From: Pseudomonas bharatica CSV86
GTDB lineage: Bacteria > Pseudomonadota > Gammaproteobacteria > Pseudomonadales > Pseudomonadaceae
Assembly (NCBI RefSeq): GCF_000319305.2
Contig: NZ_AMWJ02000002.1
Span: forward strand, 2,556,001 to 2,620,000
Direction: 5' to 3'
Length of the DNA stretch: 64,000 bases
In this document: piece by piece, positions 15,786-25,178 of the stretch
Layout: every line of letters begins with the position of its first letter
Position numbering within the stretch: the first letter of the stretch is position 1
Position numbers and translations under genes: made by a program
Notes under the pieces: generated by a model
The model's database searches: none
Told to the model about the DNA's origin: nothing
What the model saw: only the letters and a program-made list of their open reading frames with translations

Positions 15786-17840
15786 TTACCCCAGCAGCGA
15801 GATATCGGCCACGCCCAGGAACAGACCGCGCAGGCGGCTGAGCAGGGCATAACGGTTGGCCCGCACGCTGGCGTCCTCGGCATTGACCATCACCGCTTCG
15901 AAGAACGCATCCACAGGCTCGCGCAGGGCGGCCAGGCGCGCCAGCGATTCGGCGTACTGGCGCGCAGCGGCCATCGGCTGCACGGCCTGGTCGGCCTGCT
16001 GGATCGCCGAGTACAGCGAGAACTCGTTGGCGTTGTCGAAGTACTTCGGCTCGACAGTGCTGGCGATGGTGCCTTCGAACTTGCTCAGCAGGTTCGATAC
16101 GCGCTTGTTCACCGCGGCCAGTGCCTCGGCTTCCGGCAGCTTGCGGAAGGCCTGGACGGCCTGCACGCGCTGGTCGAAGTCCAGGGCGGAGCCCGGCTTC
16201 AGGGCACGCACGGACAGGTAGGTGGCGACGTCGATGCCTTCGTCTTCATAACGCGCACGCAGGCGGTCGAAGATGAACTCCAGCACCTGCTCGGCCAGGC
16301 CGGCGGCCTTGACCTTGGCACCGAACTGCTCGACGGCGACGTTCACCGCGTCGGTCAGGTCCAGGTCGAGCTGCTTCTCGATCAGGATGCGCAGCACGCC
16401 CAGGGCCGCGCGACGCAGTGCGTACGGGTCCTTGGAGCCGGTTGGCAGCATGCCGATGCCGAAGATACCGACCAGGGTATCGAGCTTGTCGGCGATGGCC
16501 ACGGCTGCGCCGGTCAGGGTCGACGGCAGTTCGGCACCGGCACCGCGCGGCATGTACTGCTCGTTCAGGGCCAGGGCGACGTCTTCCGGCTCGCCGTCGT
16601 TGAGTGCGTAGTAATAACCGGCGACACCCTGCATTTCGGGGAATTCGCCAACCATTTCGGTAGCCAGGTCGCACTTCGACAGCAGGCCGGCACGCGCAGC
16701 ACGCTGCGGATCGCCACCGATCTTGCCGGCGATGAACGCGGCCAGCTTGCCGACGCGCTCGGCCTTGTCGAAGACGCTGCCCAGCTGGGCCTGGAACACC
16801 ACGTTCTGCAGGCGCTCGTTGAAGCTTTCCAGCGGCTGCTTCTTGTCCTGCTTGAAGAAGAACTCGGCGTCGGTCAGGCGTGGACGCACGACCTTCTCGT
16901 TGCCTTCGATGATCTGCTTCGGATCGCGGCTCTCGATGTTGGCCACGGTGATGAAGCGCGGCAGCAGCTTGCCGTCGACGTCCAGCAGGCAGAAGTACTT
17001 CTGGTTGTCTTGCATGGTGGTGATCAGGGCTTCCTGCGGCACTTCGAGGAAGCGCTCTTCGAACGAGCACACCAGCGGCACCGGCCATTCGACCAGGGCA
17101 GTCACTTCGTCCAGCAGCGCCGGCGGCACGATGGCGGTGCCTTCCTGCTGCATGGCCAGCTCGGCGGTACGCTTGCTGATCAGCTCGCGGCGCTCGTTGA
17201 AATCAGCCAGGACGTAGGCCTTGCGCAGGTCTTCCTGGTAGTTGGCCGGGGCGGAGATGCGCACGTTTTCCGGGTGGTGGAAGCGGTGGCCACGGGATTC
17301 ACGGCCGGCTTTCTGGGCGAGGATGGTGCAATCGACCACGTCGTCGCCGAGCAGCATTACCAGCCACTGTGTCGGACGCACGAACTCTTCCTTGCGGGCA
17401 CCCCAGCGCATGCGCTTGGGAATCGGCAGGTCGTTCAGCGAATCCTCGACGATGGTCGGCAGCAGGCTGGCGGTCGCCTTGCCCGGAATGTGCTGGGAGA
17501 AGCGCAGCTTGGCGCCGCTCTGGTCGATCTCGGACAGGTCGACACCGCATTTCTTGGCGAAGCCCAGGGCGGCCTGGGTCGGGTTGCCTTCGGCGTCGAA
17601 GGCAGCCTGGCGGGGCGGGCCGTCGACGTTGATGCTGCGATCCGGCTGCTGGGTGTCCAGGTCACGAATCAGAACGGCCAGGCGGCGTGGTGCGGCATAG
17701 ACGTGCTTGGCGCTGTAGTTCAGGCCGGCAGCCTGCAGGCCCTTCTCGATGCCGGCAAGGAATGCGTCGCCTAGGCTGGCGAGGGCTTTCGGTGGCAGTT
17801 CTTCGGTGCCCAGTTCAACCAGGAAATCTTGAGCACTCAT
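15786..17840 (-). CDS. glyS: Glycyl-tRNA synthetase beta subunit
   Basis: The beta chain of the alpha2beta2 glycyl-tRNA synthetase, needed for tRNA recognition. At 684 residues, starting MSAQDFLVELGTEELPPKAL, it has the standard length. Its first codon overlaps the end of glyQ by four bases (ATGA), indicating translational coupling. It is intact. The long open frame on the opposite strand is a GC-rich shadow. Confidence 0.97.
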   Translation of the reverse strand: MSAQDFLVELGTEELPPKALASLGDAFLAGIEKGLQAAGLNYSAKHVYAAPRRLAVLIRDLDTQQPDRSINVDGPPRQAAFDAEGNPTQAALGFAKKCGVDLSEIDQSGAKLRFSQHIPGKATASLLPTIVEDSLNDLPIPKRMRWGARKEEFVRPTQWLVMLLGDDVVDCTILAQKAGRESRGHRFHHPENVRISAPANYQEDLRKAYVLADFNERRELISKRTAELAMQQEGTAIVPPALLDEVTALVEWPVPLVCSFEERFLEVPQEALITTMQDNQKYFCLLDVDGKLLPRFITVANIESRDPKQIIEGNEKVVRPRLTDAEFFFKQDKKQPLESFNERLQNVVFQAQLGSVFDKAERVGKLAAFIAGKIGGDPQRAARAGLLSKCDLATEMVGEFPEMQGVAGYYYALNDGEPEDVALALNEQYMPRGAGAELPSTLTGAAVAIADKLDTLVGIFGIGMLPTGSKDPYALRRAALGVLRILIEKQLDLDLTDAVNVAVEQFGAKVKAAGLAEQVLEFIFDRLRARYEDEGIDVATYLSVRALKPGSALDFDQRVQAVQAFRKLPEAEALAAVNKRVSNLLSKFEGTIASTVEPKYFDNANEFSLYSAIQQADQAVQPMAAARQYAESLARLAALREPVDAFFEAVMVNAEDASVRANRYALLSRLRGLFLGVADISLLG

Positions 17841-18793
17841 TCCGCAGCCTCCAGCTTGGCCAACACTTCATCACGCAATTCAGGGGTTGCCATCGGGAAG
17901 CCGAGGCGGGCACGGGCTTGCAGGTAGCTCTGGGCCACCGCCCGGGCCAGGGTGCGCACGCGCAGGATGTAACGCTGGCGCTCGGTCACCGAGATGGCGC
18001 GGCGGGCGTCCAGCAGGTTGAAGGTGTGCGAGGCCTTGAGGACCATTTCGTAGGTCGGCAGCGGCAGCTCCAGTTCGATCAGGCGGTTCGCTTCGCTTTC
18101 ATAGAAGTCGAACAGTTCGAACAGCTTCTCGACGTTGGCGTGCTCGAAGTTGTAGGTCGACTGCTCCACTTCGTTCTGGTGGAACACGTCGCCGTAGGTG
18201 ACCTTGCCGAACGGGCCGTCGGTCCAGACCAGGTCATACACCGAATCGACGCCCTGCAGGTACATGGCCAGGCGCTCGAGACCGTAGGTGATCTCGCCGG
18301 TGACCGGCAGGCACTCGATGCCGCCAACCTGTTGGAAGTAGGTGAACTGGGTGACTTCCATGCCGTTGAGCCAGATTTCCCAGCCCAGGCCCCAGGCGCC
18401 GAGGGTCGGCGATTCCCAGTTGTCTTCGACGAAACGGATGTCGTGGACCAGCGGGTCGAGGCCGATGGCTTTCAGCGAGCCCAGGTACAGCTCCTGGAAG
18501 TTCGCCGGGTTCGGCTTCAGGACCACCTGGAACTGGTAGTAATGCTGCAGGCGGTTGGGGTTTTCGCCGTAGCGACCATCGCCCGGGCGACGGCTTGGCT
18601 GGACATAGGCGGCGTTCCAGGTCTCAGGGCCTACGGCGCGCAGAAACGTGGCGGTATGAAAAGTGCCGGCGCCCACTTCCATATCGTAGGGCTGAAGCAC
18701 CACACAACCTTGCTCGGCCCAGTACTGCTGGAGCGCGAGGATCAAGTCTTGGAAGGTACGCACGGCTGGCGTAGGCTGGCTCACGAAATTCAC
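17837..18793 (-). CDS. glyQ: Glycyl-tRNA synthetase alpha subunit
   Basis: The catalytic chain of bacterial-type glycyl-tRNA synthetase. The 318-residue product has FQDLILALQQYWAEQGCVV and EVGAGTFHTATFLRA near the N-terminus, conserved in GlyQ. It heads the run glyQ-glyS-gmhB-plsC. It diverges from tag across a 73-bp gap, so both promoters must lie there. Confidence 0.97.
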   Translation of the reverse strand: MNFVSQPTPAVRTFQDLILALQQYWAEQGCVVLQPYDMEVGAGTFHTATFLRAVGPETWNAAYVQPSRRPGDGRYGENPNRLQHYYQFQVVLKPNPANFQELYLGSLKAIGLDPLVHDIRFVEDNWESPTLGAWGLGWEIWLNGMEVTQFTYFQQVGGIECLPVTGEITYGLERLAMYLQGVDSVYDLVWTDGPFGKVTYGDVFHQNEVEQSTYNFEHANVEKLFELFDFYESEANRLIELELPLPTYEMVLKASHTFNLLDARRAISVTERQRYILRVRTLARAVAQSYLQARARLGFPMATPELRDEVLAKLEAAE

Positions 18794-18866
18794 CTGTTTC
18801 TAGGGCTGCGAATATAAAGAGCGGGAGTATAACCCGATTCGCCCCTGCCTCTACCCATGGTGCTTT

Positions 18867-19418
18867 ATGCCTCGTTGCTTTTGGTGTACCGACGATCCGC
18901 TGTACCAGGCTTATCACGACCACGAATGGGGCACGCCGCAGCGCGACGCGGGGCAACTGTTCGAGATGCTGTTGCTCGAAGGGTTCCAGGCCGGTCTTTC
19001 CTGGATCACCGTGTTGAAGAAACGCGAGCGTTATCGCCAGGTGATGTTCGGCTTCGATCCGCATCGACTGGCCGAAATGACCGATGAGGAAATCGAGGAG
19101 CGCATGCTCGATCCCGGCATCATCCGCAACCGCCTCAAGCTCAATGCCGCACGGCGTAACGCCCGTGCCTGGCTGGCGCTGGAAGACCCGGCGGCGCTGC
19201 TCTGGTCGTTCGTCGGCGGGCAGCCGAAGATCAATCACTTCGTCGGGCGTGGCGAGGTGCCGGCGGTTACCGATGAAGCCAAGGCCATGAGCAAGGCCCT
19301 GCAGAAAGCCGGCTTCACGTTCGTCGGCCCGACCATCTGCTACGCCTTCATGCAGGCTACCGGCATGGTCATGGATCACACCACCGATTGCGATCGATAC
19401 GCCGCCCTGCTGCGCTGA
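18867..19418 (+). CDS. tag: DNA-3-methyladenine glycosylase I
   Basis: Removes 3-methyladenine from alkylated DNA. The 183-residue product begins MPRCFWCTDDPLYQAYHDHEWG and keeps the Tag zinc ligands: a Cys near position 4, a His in YHDHEWG, and His and Cys in the C-terminal HTTDCDRY. The helix-hairpin-helix core follows GFQAGLSWITVLKKRE. It is followed after 39 bases by an acyltransferase gene on the same strand. Confidence 0.95.
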   Translation: MPRCFWCTDDPLYQAYHDHEWGTPQRDAGQLFEMLLLEGFQAGLSWITVLKKRERYRQVMFGFDPHRLAEMTDEEIEERMLDPGIIRNRLKLNAARRNARAWLALEDPAALLWSFVGGQPKINHFVGRGEVPAVTDEAKAMSKALQKAGFTFVGPTICYAFMQATGMVMDHTTDCDRYAALLR

Positions 19419-19457
19419 CGGGTACAATGCCCGGCTTGTGTATGGAGGAACCTGCCT

Positions 19458-20345
19458 GTGGATAAATTCAAGGGCGCCTTGATGGTCGGGGCGCTGCGAC
19501 TGTTTGCCAAGCTGCCCTGGGGCGCCGTGCAGCGCGTTGGTGCGGCCATCGGCTGGATCATGTGGAAAGTCCCGAACAGTTCGCGCGAGGTGGTGCGCAT
19601 CAACCTGGCCAAGTGCTTCCCGGAGATGGACCCGGTCGAACGCGAGAAGCTGGTGGGCCGGTCGCTGATGGATATCGGCAAATCCTTCACCGAAAGCGCC
19701 TGCGCCTGGATCTGGCCGGCGCAGCGTTCCATCGACCTGGTGCGTGAGGTCGAGGGCCTGGACGTGCTGAAGGACGCCCTGGCTTCAGGCAAAGGCGTGG
19801 TGGGCATCACCAGCCACCTGGGCAACTGGGAGGTGCTCAATCACTTCTATTGCAGCCAGTGCAAACCGATCATTTTCTACCGACCGCCGAAGTTGAAGGC
19901 TGTGGATGACTTGCTGCGCGAGCAGCGCGTGCAACTGGGCAACCGCGTAGCGCCTTCGACCAAGGAAGGCATCCTCAGCATCATCAAGGAAGTGCGCAAG
20001 GGCGGCCAGGTAGGCATTCCGGCGGATCCTGAGCCGGCCGAGTCGGCAGGGATCTTCGTGCCGTTCCTCGGGACCAAAGCGCTGACCAGCAAGTTCGTGC
20101 CGAACATGCTGGCCGGCGGCAAGGCGGTGGGCGTATTCCTGCATGCCCTGCGCTTGCCGGATGGCAGTGGCTTCAAGGTGATTCTCGAAGCGGCGCCGGA
20201 GGCGATGTACAGCACCGACACCGAGACCTCGGCGGCGGCGATGAGCCAGGTTGTGGAAAAGTATGTGCGGGCTTATCCGAGCCAGTACATGTGGAGTATG
20301 AAGCGCTTCAAGAAGCGGCCGGCGGGAGAGGCTCGCTGGTATTGA
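19458..20345 (+). CDS. Lipid A biosynthesis late acyltransferase (HtrB/LpxL family)
   Basis: A 295-residue inner-membrane acyltransferase that adds a secondary acyl chain to lipid A. It starts at GTG 19458 behind GGAGG. The H-x4-E-type motif is in SHLGNWEVLNHFY, and FVPFLGT and AYPSQYMWSMKRFK are family segments. It corresponds by position to the Pseudomonas HtrB-like gene near tag. The start codon overlaps a perfect DnaA-box sequence (19457-19465). Which acyl position it modifies is not determined here. Confidence 0.9.
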   Translation: MDKFKGALMVGALRLFAKLPWGAVQRVGAAIGWIMWKVPNSSREVVRINLAKCFPEMDPVEREKLVGRSLMDIGKSFTESACAWIWPAQRSIDLVREVEGLDVLKDALASGKGVVGITSHLGNWEVLNHFYCSQCKPIIFYRPPKLKAVDDLLREQRVQLGNRVAPSTKEGILSIIKEVRKGGQVGIPADPEPAESAGIFVPFLGTKALTSKFVPNMLAGGKAVGVFLHALRLPDGSGFKVILEAAPEAMYSTDTETSAAAMSQVVEKYVRAYPSQYMWSMKRFKKRPAGEARWY

Positions 20346-20450
20346 GGGCCCTATCGCTGCGGTGCGGCGGTCCGACAAGCCAGCCCACAGGATCAGCACA
20401 GACCTTGAGACTTGTGCAGTACCTGTGGGAGCTGGCTTGCCAGCGATGAA
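20343..20450. repeat. REP element pair, one arm degenerate
   Basis: A full REP unit, CTGTGGGAGCTGGCTTGCC continuing to GCGATGA, lies at 20423-20448. It is preceded by an inverted, partly degraded copy (about 20350-20393, with ACAAGCCAGCCCACAGG). It fills the gap between the convergent lipid A acyltransferase and TPR genes. The same unit recurs at six other places in the window. Confidence 0.85.
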
Positions 20451-20456
20451 TTCAAC

Positions 20457-20771
20457 TCAGTTGCCGGCTTTATCCAGCTTCCTGAGAAACACCACCATCT
20501 CCTTCTCCGCCTGCTTGTCCCCATGGGCCTGCGCCGCCGCGATGCCCCGCTCCCAGGCATCCCGTGCCGCCAGGTTATCCCCAGCCGCCAGCCACGCCTT
20601 GCCGAGCAGTTTCCACGCCGCCGAATACTTCGGGTCCAGCTCGACACACCGGGCCAGATGCACTGCCGCCTCAGCGCCATTGCCCTCGTCCAGCCACGAT
20701 TTGCCCAGGCCAAAGCGCAGCAGGGCGTTATCCACACCCTTGGCCAGCATCTTTTCCAGCGATTCGCGCAT
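20457..20771 (-). CDS. Small TPR-repeat protein
   Basis: A 104-residue soluble protein with about two to three tetratricopeptide-like helical repeats, for example ALLRFGLGKSWLDEGNGAEA and AVHLARCVELDPKYSAAWKL. TPRs mediate protein-protein contacts. It lies 11 bases after trkA on the same strand, as in other pseudomonads, and may be co-transcribed. The function is unknown. Confidence 0.85.
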   Translation of the reverse strand: MRESLEKMLAKGVDNALLRFGLGKSWLDEGNGAEAAVHLARCVELDPKYSAAWKLLGKAWLAAGDNLAARDAWERGIAAAQAHGDKQAEKEMVVFLRKLDKAGN

Positions 20772-20782
20772 GGTGTCTTTCC

Positions 20783-22156
20783 TTAGAAGAAGGTCAGGCC
20801 AACGTGGAACAGCTTTTCCACATCACGGATGTACTTCTTGTCCACGACGAACAGGATGACGTGATCGCCCGTGCGGATCACCGTGTCGTCGTGGGCGATT
20901 AGCACTTCTTCGTCACGGATGATCGCGCCGATGGTGGTGCCCGGCGGCAGGTTGATGTCCTCGATGGCCTTGCCGACCACCTTGCTCGACTTCGAATCAC
21001 CATGGGCGATCGCCTCGATGGCCTCCGCCGCTCCCCGGCGCAACGAGTGCACGCTGACGATATCGCCGCGTCGCACATGGGTCAGCAGCGTGCCGATGGT
21101 CGCCAACTGCGGGCTGATGGCGATATCGATCTCGCCGCCCTGCACCAGGTCAACGTAGGCCGGGTTGTTGATGATGGTCATCACCTTGCGCGCGCCCAGG
21201 CGCTTGGCCAGCAGCGAGGACATGATGTTGGCCTCGTCGTCGTTGGTCAGGGCCAGGAAGATATCGGCGTCGGCGATGTTCTCTTCCAGCAGCAGGTCGC
21301 GGTCCGAGGCGCTGCCCTGGAGGACCACGGTGCTGTCGAGGGTGTCCGAGAGGTAGCGGCAACGTGCTGGGCTCATCTCGATGATCTTCACCTGGTAACG
21401 GCTTTCGATGGCCTCCGCCAGGCGTTCGCCGATCTGCCCGCCGCCAGCGATGACCACGCGCTTGTTGCCTTCGTCGAGGCGGCGCAATTCACCCATGACC
21501 GCACGGATATCGGCCTTGGCGGCGATGAAGAACACCTCGTCGTCAGCCTCGATCACCGTATCGCCCTGCGGCAGGATCGGCCGGTCGCGACGGAAGATCG
21601 CGGCCACCCGGGTTTCCACATTGGGCATGTGCGCGCGGATCTGGCGCAGTTGCTGGCCCACCAGCGGCCCGCCGTAATAGGCCTTCACCGCCACCAGCTG
21701 GGCCTTACCCTCGGCGAAGTCGATCACCTGCAGGGCGCCGGGATGTTCGATCAGGCGCTTGATGTAGTGGGTGACCACCTGCTCCGGGCTGATCAGTACG
21801 TCCACCGGGATGGCTTCGTTGTCGAACAGGCCGGCGCGGGTCAGGTAGGCCGATTCGCGAACCCGGGCGATCTTGGTCGGCGTATGGAACAGCGTATAGG
21901 CGACCTGGCAGGCGACCATGTTGGTCTCGTCGCTGTTGGTCACCGCCACCAGCATGTCGGCGTCGTCGGCGCCGGCCTGGCGCAGGATGGTCGGGAACGA
22001 GCCGCGGCCCTGGACGGTGCGGATATCCAGGCGATCGCCGAGATCGCGCAGGCGGTCGCCATCGGTATCCACCACGGTGATGTCGTTGGCTTCGCTGGCC
22101 AGGTGTTCGGCCAGCGTGCCGCCGACCTGTCCCGCGCCGAGGATGATGATCTTCAT
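20783..22156 (-). CDS. trkA: Trk potassium uptake regulatory protein TrkA
   Basis: The cytoplasmic NAD-binding regulator of the TrkH/TrkG K+ channel. It has 457 residues from ATG 22156 (MKIIILGAGQVGGTLAEHLA), the standard length. Two RCK units are visible, each with a Rossmann glycine motif (GAGQVG near 7; AGGGQIGERLAEAIE mid-protein) and a TrkA-C domain. The reading frame stays open upstream into rsmB but the family start is clear. rsmB lies 20 bases upstream on the same strand. Confidence 0.96.
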   Translation of the reverse strand: MKIIILGAGQVGGTLAEHLASEANDITVVDTDGDRLRDLGDRLDIRTVQGRGSFPTILRQAGADDADMLVAVTNSDETNMVACQVAYTLFHTPTKIARVRESAYLTRAGLFDNEAIPVDVLISPEQVVTHYIKRLIEHPGALQVIDFAEGKAQLVAVKAYYGGPLVGQQLRQIRAHMPNVETRVAAIFRRDRPILPQGDTVIEADDEVFFIAAKADIRAVMGELRRLDEGNKRVVIAGGGQIGERLAEAIESRYQVKIIEMSPARCRYLSDTLDSTVVLQGSASDRDLLLEENIADADIFLALTNDDEANIMSSLLAKRLGARKVMTIINNPAYVDLVQGGEIDIAISPQLATIGTLLTHVRRGDIVSVHSLRRGAAEAIEAIAHGDSKSSKVVGKAIEDINLPPGTTIGAIIRDEEVLIAHDDTVIRTGDHVILFVVDKKYIRDVEKLFHVGLTFF

Positions 22157-22176
22157 CCGCTCCCTTCCCTTTTCTG

Positions 22177-23487
22177 TTAACCGCGTGCGGCGGCGATCTT
22201 GATCAGCTTGGCGTAGTAGAAACCGTCGTGCCCGCCTTCCTGGGCCAGCAGCTGGCGGCCGTGGGGCTGGCGGATGCCGGCGTCGGTAGCCAGGTCCAGC
22301 TCGCGGGCGCCGGGGGTGCGGTCGAGGAAGGCCGCGATCACCTCGGTGTTTTCCGTGGGCAGGGTCGAGCAGGTGGCATAGAGCAGCATGCCGCCGACTT
22401 CCAGGGTCGGCCACAGGGCATCGAGCAGTTCGCCCTGGAGGCTGGCGAGGGCAGCGATATCGTCGGCCTGGCGGGTCAGCTTGATGTCCGGGTGACGGCG
22501 GATCACTCCAGTGGCCGAGCAGGGCGCGTCCAGCAGGATGCGCTGGAAGCCCTTGCCGTCCCACCAGTTGGCGGTGTCGCGGGCGTCGCAGGCAATCAGT
22601 TGCGCATCGAGGCCCAAACGGTCGAGGTTTTCGCGCACGCGAGTCAGGCGCTTGGCTTCGAGGTCGATGGCGACCACGCCGGCCAGTTTTTCTTCGGCTT
22701 CGAGCAGGTGGCAGGTCTTGCCGCCGGGGGCGCAGCAGGCGTCCAGCACCCGTTGGCCGGGGGCCAGTTCGAGCAGGTCGGCGGCCAGTTGCGCCGCTTC
22801 GTCCTGCACGCTGATCCAGCCCTGGTTGAAACCGGGCAGGTTGCGCACGTCGCAGGCTTCGGCGAGGACGATGCCGTCGCGGCTGAACCGGCACGGCGCG
22901 GCTTCGATACCGGCGTCACGCAGCAGGCCGAGGTAGGCGTCGCGCTGGTGATGGAGGCGGTTGACCCGCAGGATCATCGGCGGATGAGCGTTGTTGGCGG
23001 CGCAGATGGCTTCCCATTGCTCCGGCCAGAAGGCCTTGAGCGACTTCTGCAGCCAGCGCGGGTGGGCGGTGCGCACCACCGGGTCGCGCTCCAGCTCGGC
23101 GAAGATGGCCTGCCCTTCGCGTTGTGCGCGGCGCAACACGGCATTGAGCAGGCCCTTGGCCCACGGCTTCTTCAGTTTGTCGGCGCAGCCTACGGTTTCG
23201 CCGATGGCAGCATGTTCCGGGACGCGGGTGTAGAACAGCTGGTACAGGCCGACCAGCATCAGCGCATTCACATCAGCGTCGGCGCTCTTGAACGGCTTCT
23301 GCAGCAGGCGCTCGGCCAGTGCCGACAGCCGCGGCTGCCAGCGTGCGGTGCCGAAGGCGAGGTCCTGGACCAGGCCGCGGTCACGGGGTTCGACCTTGTC
23401 CAGTTGCGCCGGCAGCGAACTGTTGAGCGAGGCCTTGCCGCTGAGCACGGCGGCCAGGGCGCGGGCGGCAGCCAGACGCGGGTTCAT
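22177..23487 (-). CDS. rsmB: 16S rRNA (cytosine-967-C5)-methyltransferase RsmB
   Basis: Methylates C967 of 16S rRNA using S-adenosylmethionine. The 436-residue product starts at ATG 23487 (MNPRLAAARALAAVL). It has an N-terminal NusB-like domain and the methyltransferase motifs DACCAPGGKTCHLLE (SAM binding), LDAPCSATG and LLYATCSTLPTENTEV (catalytic cysteines). The start overlaps the fmt stop by four bases (ATGA), the usual fmt-rsmB coupling. Confidence 0.97.
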   Translation of the reverse strand: MNPRLAAARALAAVLSGKASLNSSLPAQLDKVEPRDRGLVQDLAFGTARWQPRLSALAERLLQKPFKSADADVNALMLVGLYQLFYTRVPEHAAIGETVGCADKLKKPWAKGLLNAVLRRAQREGQAIFAELERDPVVRTAHPRWLQKSLKAFWPEQWEAICAANNAHPPMILRVNRLHHQRDAYLGLLRDAGIEAAPCRFSRDGIVLAEACDVRNLPGFNQGWISVQDEAAQLAADLLELAPGQRVLDACCAPGGKTCHLLEAEEKLAGVVAIDLEAKRLTRVRENLDRLGLDAQLIACDARDTANWWDGKGFQRILLDAPCSATGVIRRHPDIKLTRQADDIAALASLQGELLDALWPTLEVGGMLLYATCSTLPTENTEVIAAFLDRTPGARELDLATDAGIRQPHGRQLLAQEGGHDGFYYAKLIKIAAARG

Positions 23488-24416
23488 TGGCCGAGCACCG
23501 TGCCGCTGGCGAATTTCTCGCGGCGGCTGTTGAACAGATCGCTGAAGTTCAGGGCCTTGCCACCTGGCAATTGCAGGCGGGTCAGGCACAGCGCGCCTTG
23601 CCCGCAGGCGACGATCAGGCCGTCCTTGCTCGCGGAGAGGATTTCACCCGGTGCGCCCTTGCCCTCGGCGGGCTTGGCGGCGAGCACTTTCAGGGTTTCG
23701 CCGTCGAGGGTGCTGTGGCAGATCGGCCAAGGATTGAAGGCGCGGACCAGGCGTTCCAGTTCGTCGGCCGGGCGGCTCCAGTCCAGGCGCGCTTCGTCCT
23801 TGTTCAGCTTGTGTGCATAAGTGGCCAGGGCGTCGTCCTGCACTTCGCCTGGCAGGGTGCCGGCATCGAGCCCGGCAATGGCCTCCAGTACGGCGGGCGG
23901 GCCGAGTTCGGCGAGGCGGTCATGCAGGCTGCCGCCGGTGTCCTCGGGGCTGATCGGGGTACTCACCTTGAGCAGCATGGGCCCGGTATCCAGCCCGGCT
24001 TCCATGCGCATCACGGTCACGCCGCTTTCGGCGTCGCCCGCCTGAACCGCGCGCTGGATCGGCGCCGCACCGCGCCAGCGCGGCAACAGCGAGGCGTGGC
24101 TGTTGATGCAGCCGTGCCTGGGTATATCCAGCACCACCTGCGGCAGGATCAGGCCGTAGGCCACCACCACCATCAGGTCGGGCTTCAGTGCGGCCAGTTC
24201 GGCCTGGGCGTCGGCATTGCGCAGGGTCGGCGGTTGCAGCACCGGGATACCGTGATCCACAGCCAGTTGCTTGACCGGGCTCGGCATCAGTTTCTGTCCG
24301 CGCCCGGCCGGGCGGTCCGGCTGGGTATAGACGGCAATGATTTCGTGCTGGCTGGCCAGCAGGGCCTTGAGGTGTTCGGCGGCGAACTCGGGGGTGCCCG
24401 CGAAGACGATGCGCAT
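23484..24416 (-). CDS. fmt: Methionyl-tRNA formyltransferase
   Basis: Formylates initiator Met-tRNA. The 310-residue product begins MRIVFAGTPEFAAEHLKALL. The catalytic region has INSHASLLPRWRGAAPIQ, with the SLLPxWRG motif and the active-site His. The C-terminal OB-like domain follows. It is coupled to rsmB downstream; a terminator-like hairpin separates it from def upstream. Confidence 0.97.
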   Translation of the reverse strand: MRIVFAGTPEFAAEHLKALLASQHEIIAVYTQPDRPAGRGQKLMPSPVKQLAVDHGIPVLQPPTLRNADAQAELAALKPDLMVVVAYGLILPQVVLDIPRHGCINSHASLLPRWRGAAPIQRAVQAGDAESGVTVMRMEAGLDTGPMLLKVSTPISPEDTGGSLHDRLAELGPPAVLEAIAGLDAGTLPGEVQDDALATYAHKLNKDEARLDWSRPADELERLVRAFNPWPICHSTLDGETLKVLAAKPAEGKGAPGEILSASKDGLIVACGQGALCLTRLQLPGGKALNFSDLFNSRREKFASGTVLGQ

Positions 24417-24431
24417 GCAGTTCTCGCTTAA

Positions 24432-24459
24432 AAGAAAAAGGCTTGCCGGAGCAAGCCTT
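24432..24459 (-). terminator. Terminator-like hairpin between def and fmt
   Basis: On the minus strand AAGGCTTGC / GCAAGCCTT forms a 9-bp stem with a 4-base loop, followed by a T-rich tract (TTTTTCTTTT). It lies after def and before fmt, so it may attenuate read-through within this otherwise co-directional group. Confidence 0.7.
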
Positions 24460-24474
24460 CAGGAATGAGGAGGA

Positions 24475-24981
24475 TCAAGCTTGCTGGCGGTGCTGCTTTT
24501 CCAGCTTCTTCTTGATGCGGTCGCGTTTGAGCGTCGACAGGTAATCGACGAACAGCTTGCCGTTGAGGTGGTCGCACTCGTGCTGGATGCACACGGCCAG
24601 CAGGCCTTCGGCGATCAGCTCGTAGGGTTTGCCGTCGCGGTCCAGGGCCTTGACCCGGACTTGCAGGGGGCGGTCGACGTTCTCGTAGAACCCGGGGACC
24701 GACAGGCAGCCTTCCTGGTACTGGCCCATGTCCTGGGTCAGCTCTTCCAGCTCGGGGTTGATGAACACCCGCGGCTCGCTGCGATCTTCACTGAGGTCCA
24801 TGACCACCACACGCTTGTGCACGTTGACCTGGGTAGCGGCCAGGCCGATGCCGGGGGCGTCGTACATGGTTTCGAACATGTCATCCACCAACTGGCGGAT
24901 GGCGTCGTCCACTTCCGTCACCGGTTTGGCGATGGTGCGAAGGCGCGGGTCCGGGAATTCGAGGATGTTCAGAATGGCCAT
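24475..24981 (-). CDS. def: Peptide deformylase
   Basis: Removes the N-formyl group from nascent proteins; a metalloenzyme. The 168-residue product starts at ATG 24981 (MAILNILEFPDPRL). All three motifs are present: GIGLAATQ, EGCLSVPG and QHECDHLNG, giving the Cys and two His metal ligands and the catalytic Glu. It diverges from dprA. In other pseudomonads a LysM-domain gene normally sits between def and dprA; here the 197-bp gap is too short for it. Confidence 0.97.
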   Translation of the reverse strand: MAILNILEFPDPRLRTIAKPVTEVDDAIRQLVDDMFETMYDAPGIGLAATQVNVHKRVVVMDLSEDRSEPRVFINPELEELTQDMGQYQEGCLSVPGFYENVDRPLQVRVKALDRDGKPYELIAEGLLAVCIQHECDHLNGKLFVDYLSTLKRDRIKKKLEKQHRQQA

Positions 24982-25178
24982 AGGCGTATGAGCTGCACTG
25001 TGCGGTGGGTGACAAACATGAACGCACATAATAAAGGGATTCAGCGCGTTCGGCACCTGTGAAAAGGTCGGCTAGGGTTGAATTGCCGGCTTTCGATGAA
25101 AGTTTTCAAAGCATTATCAACAGAGTTATCCACAGGTTGTGAAGTGTGGGCGGCTCACCAAAGATCAAGGATGGTCTT

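Noticed and set aside
15207..17774. An 855-codon open frame antisense to gmhB and glyS
   Set aside because: Complementary-strand shadow of two intact housekeeping genes; no ribosome site or family.
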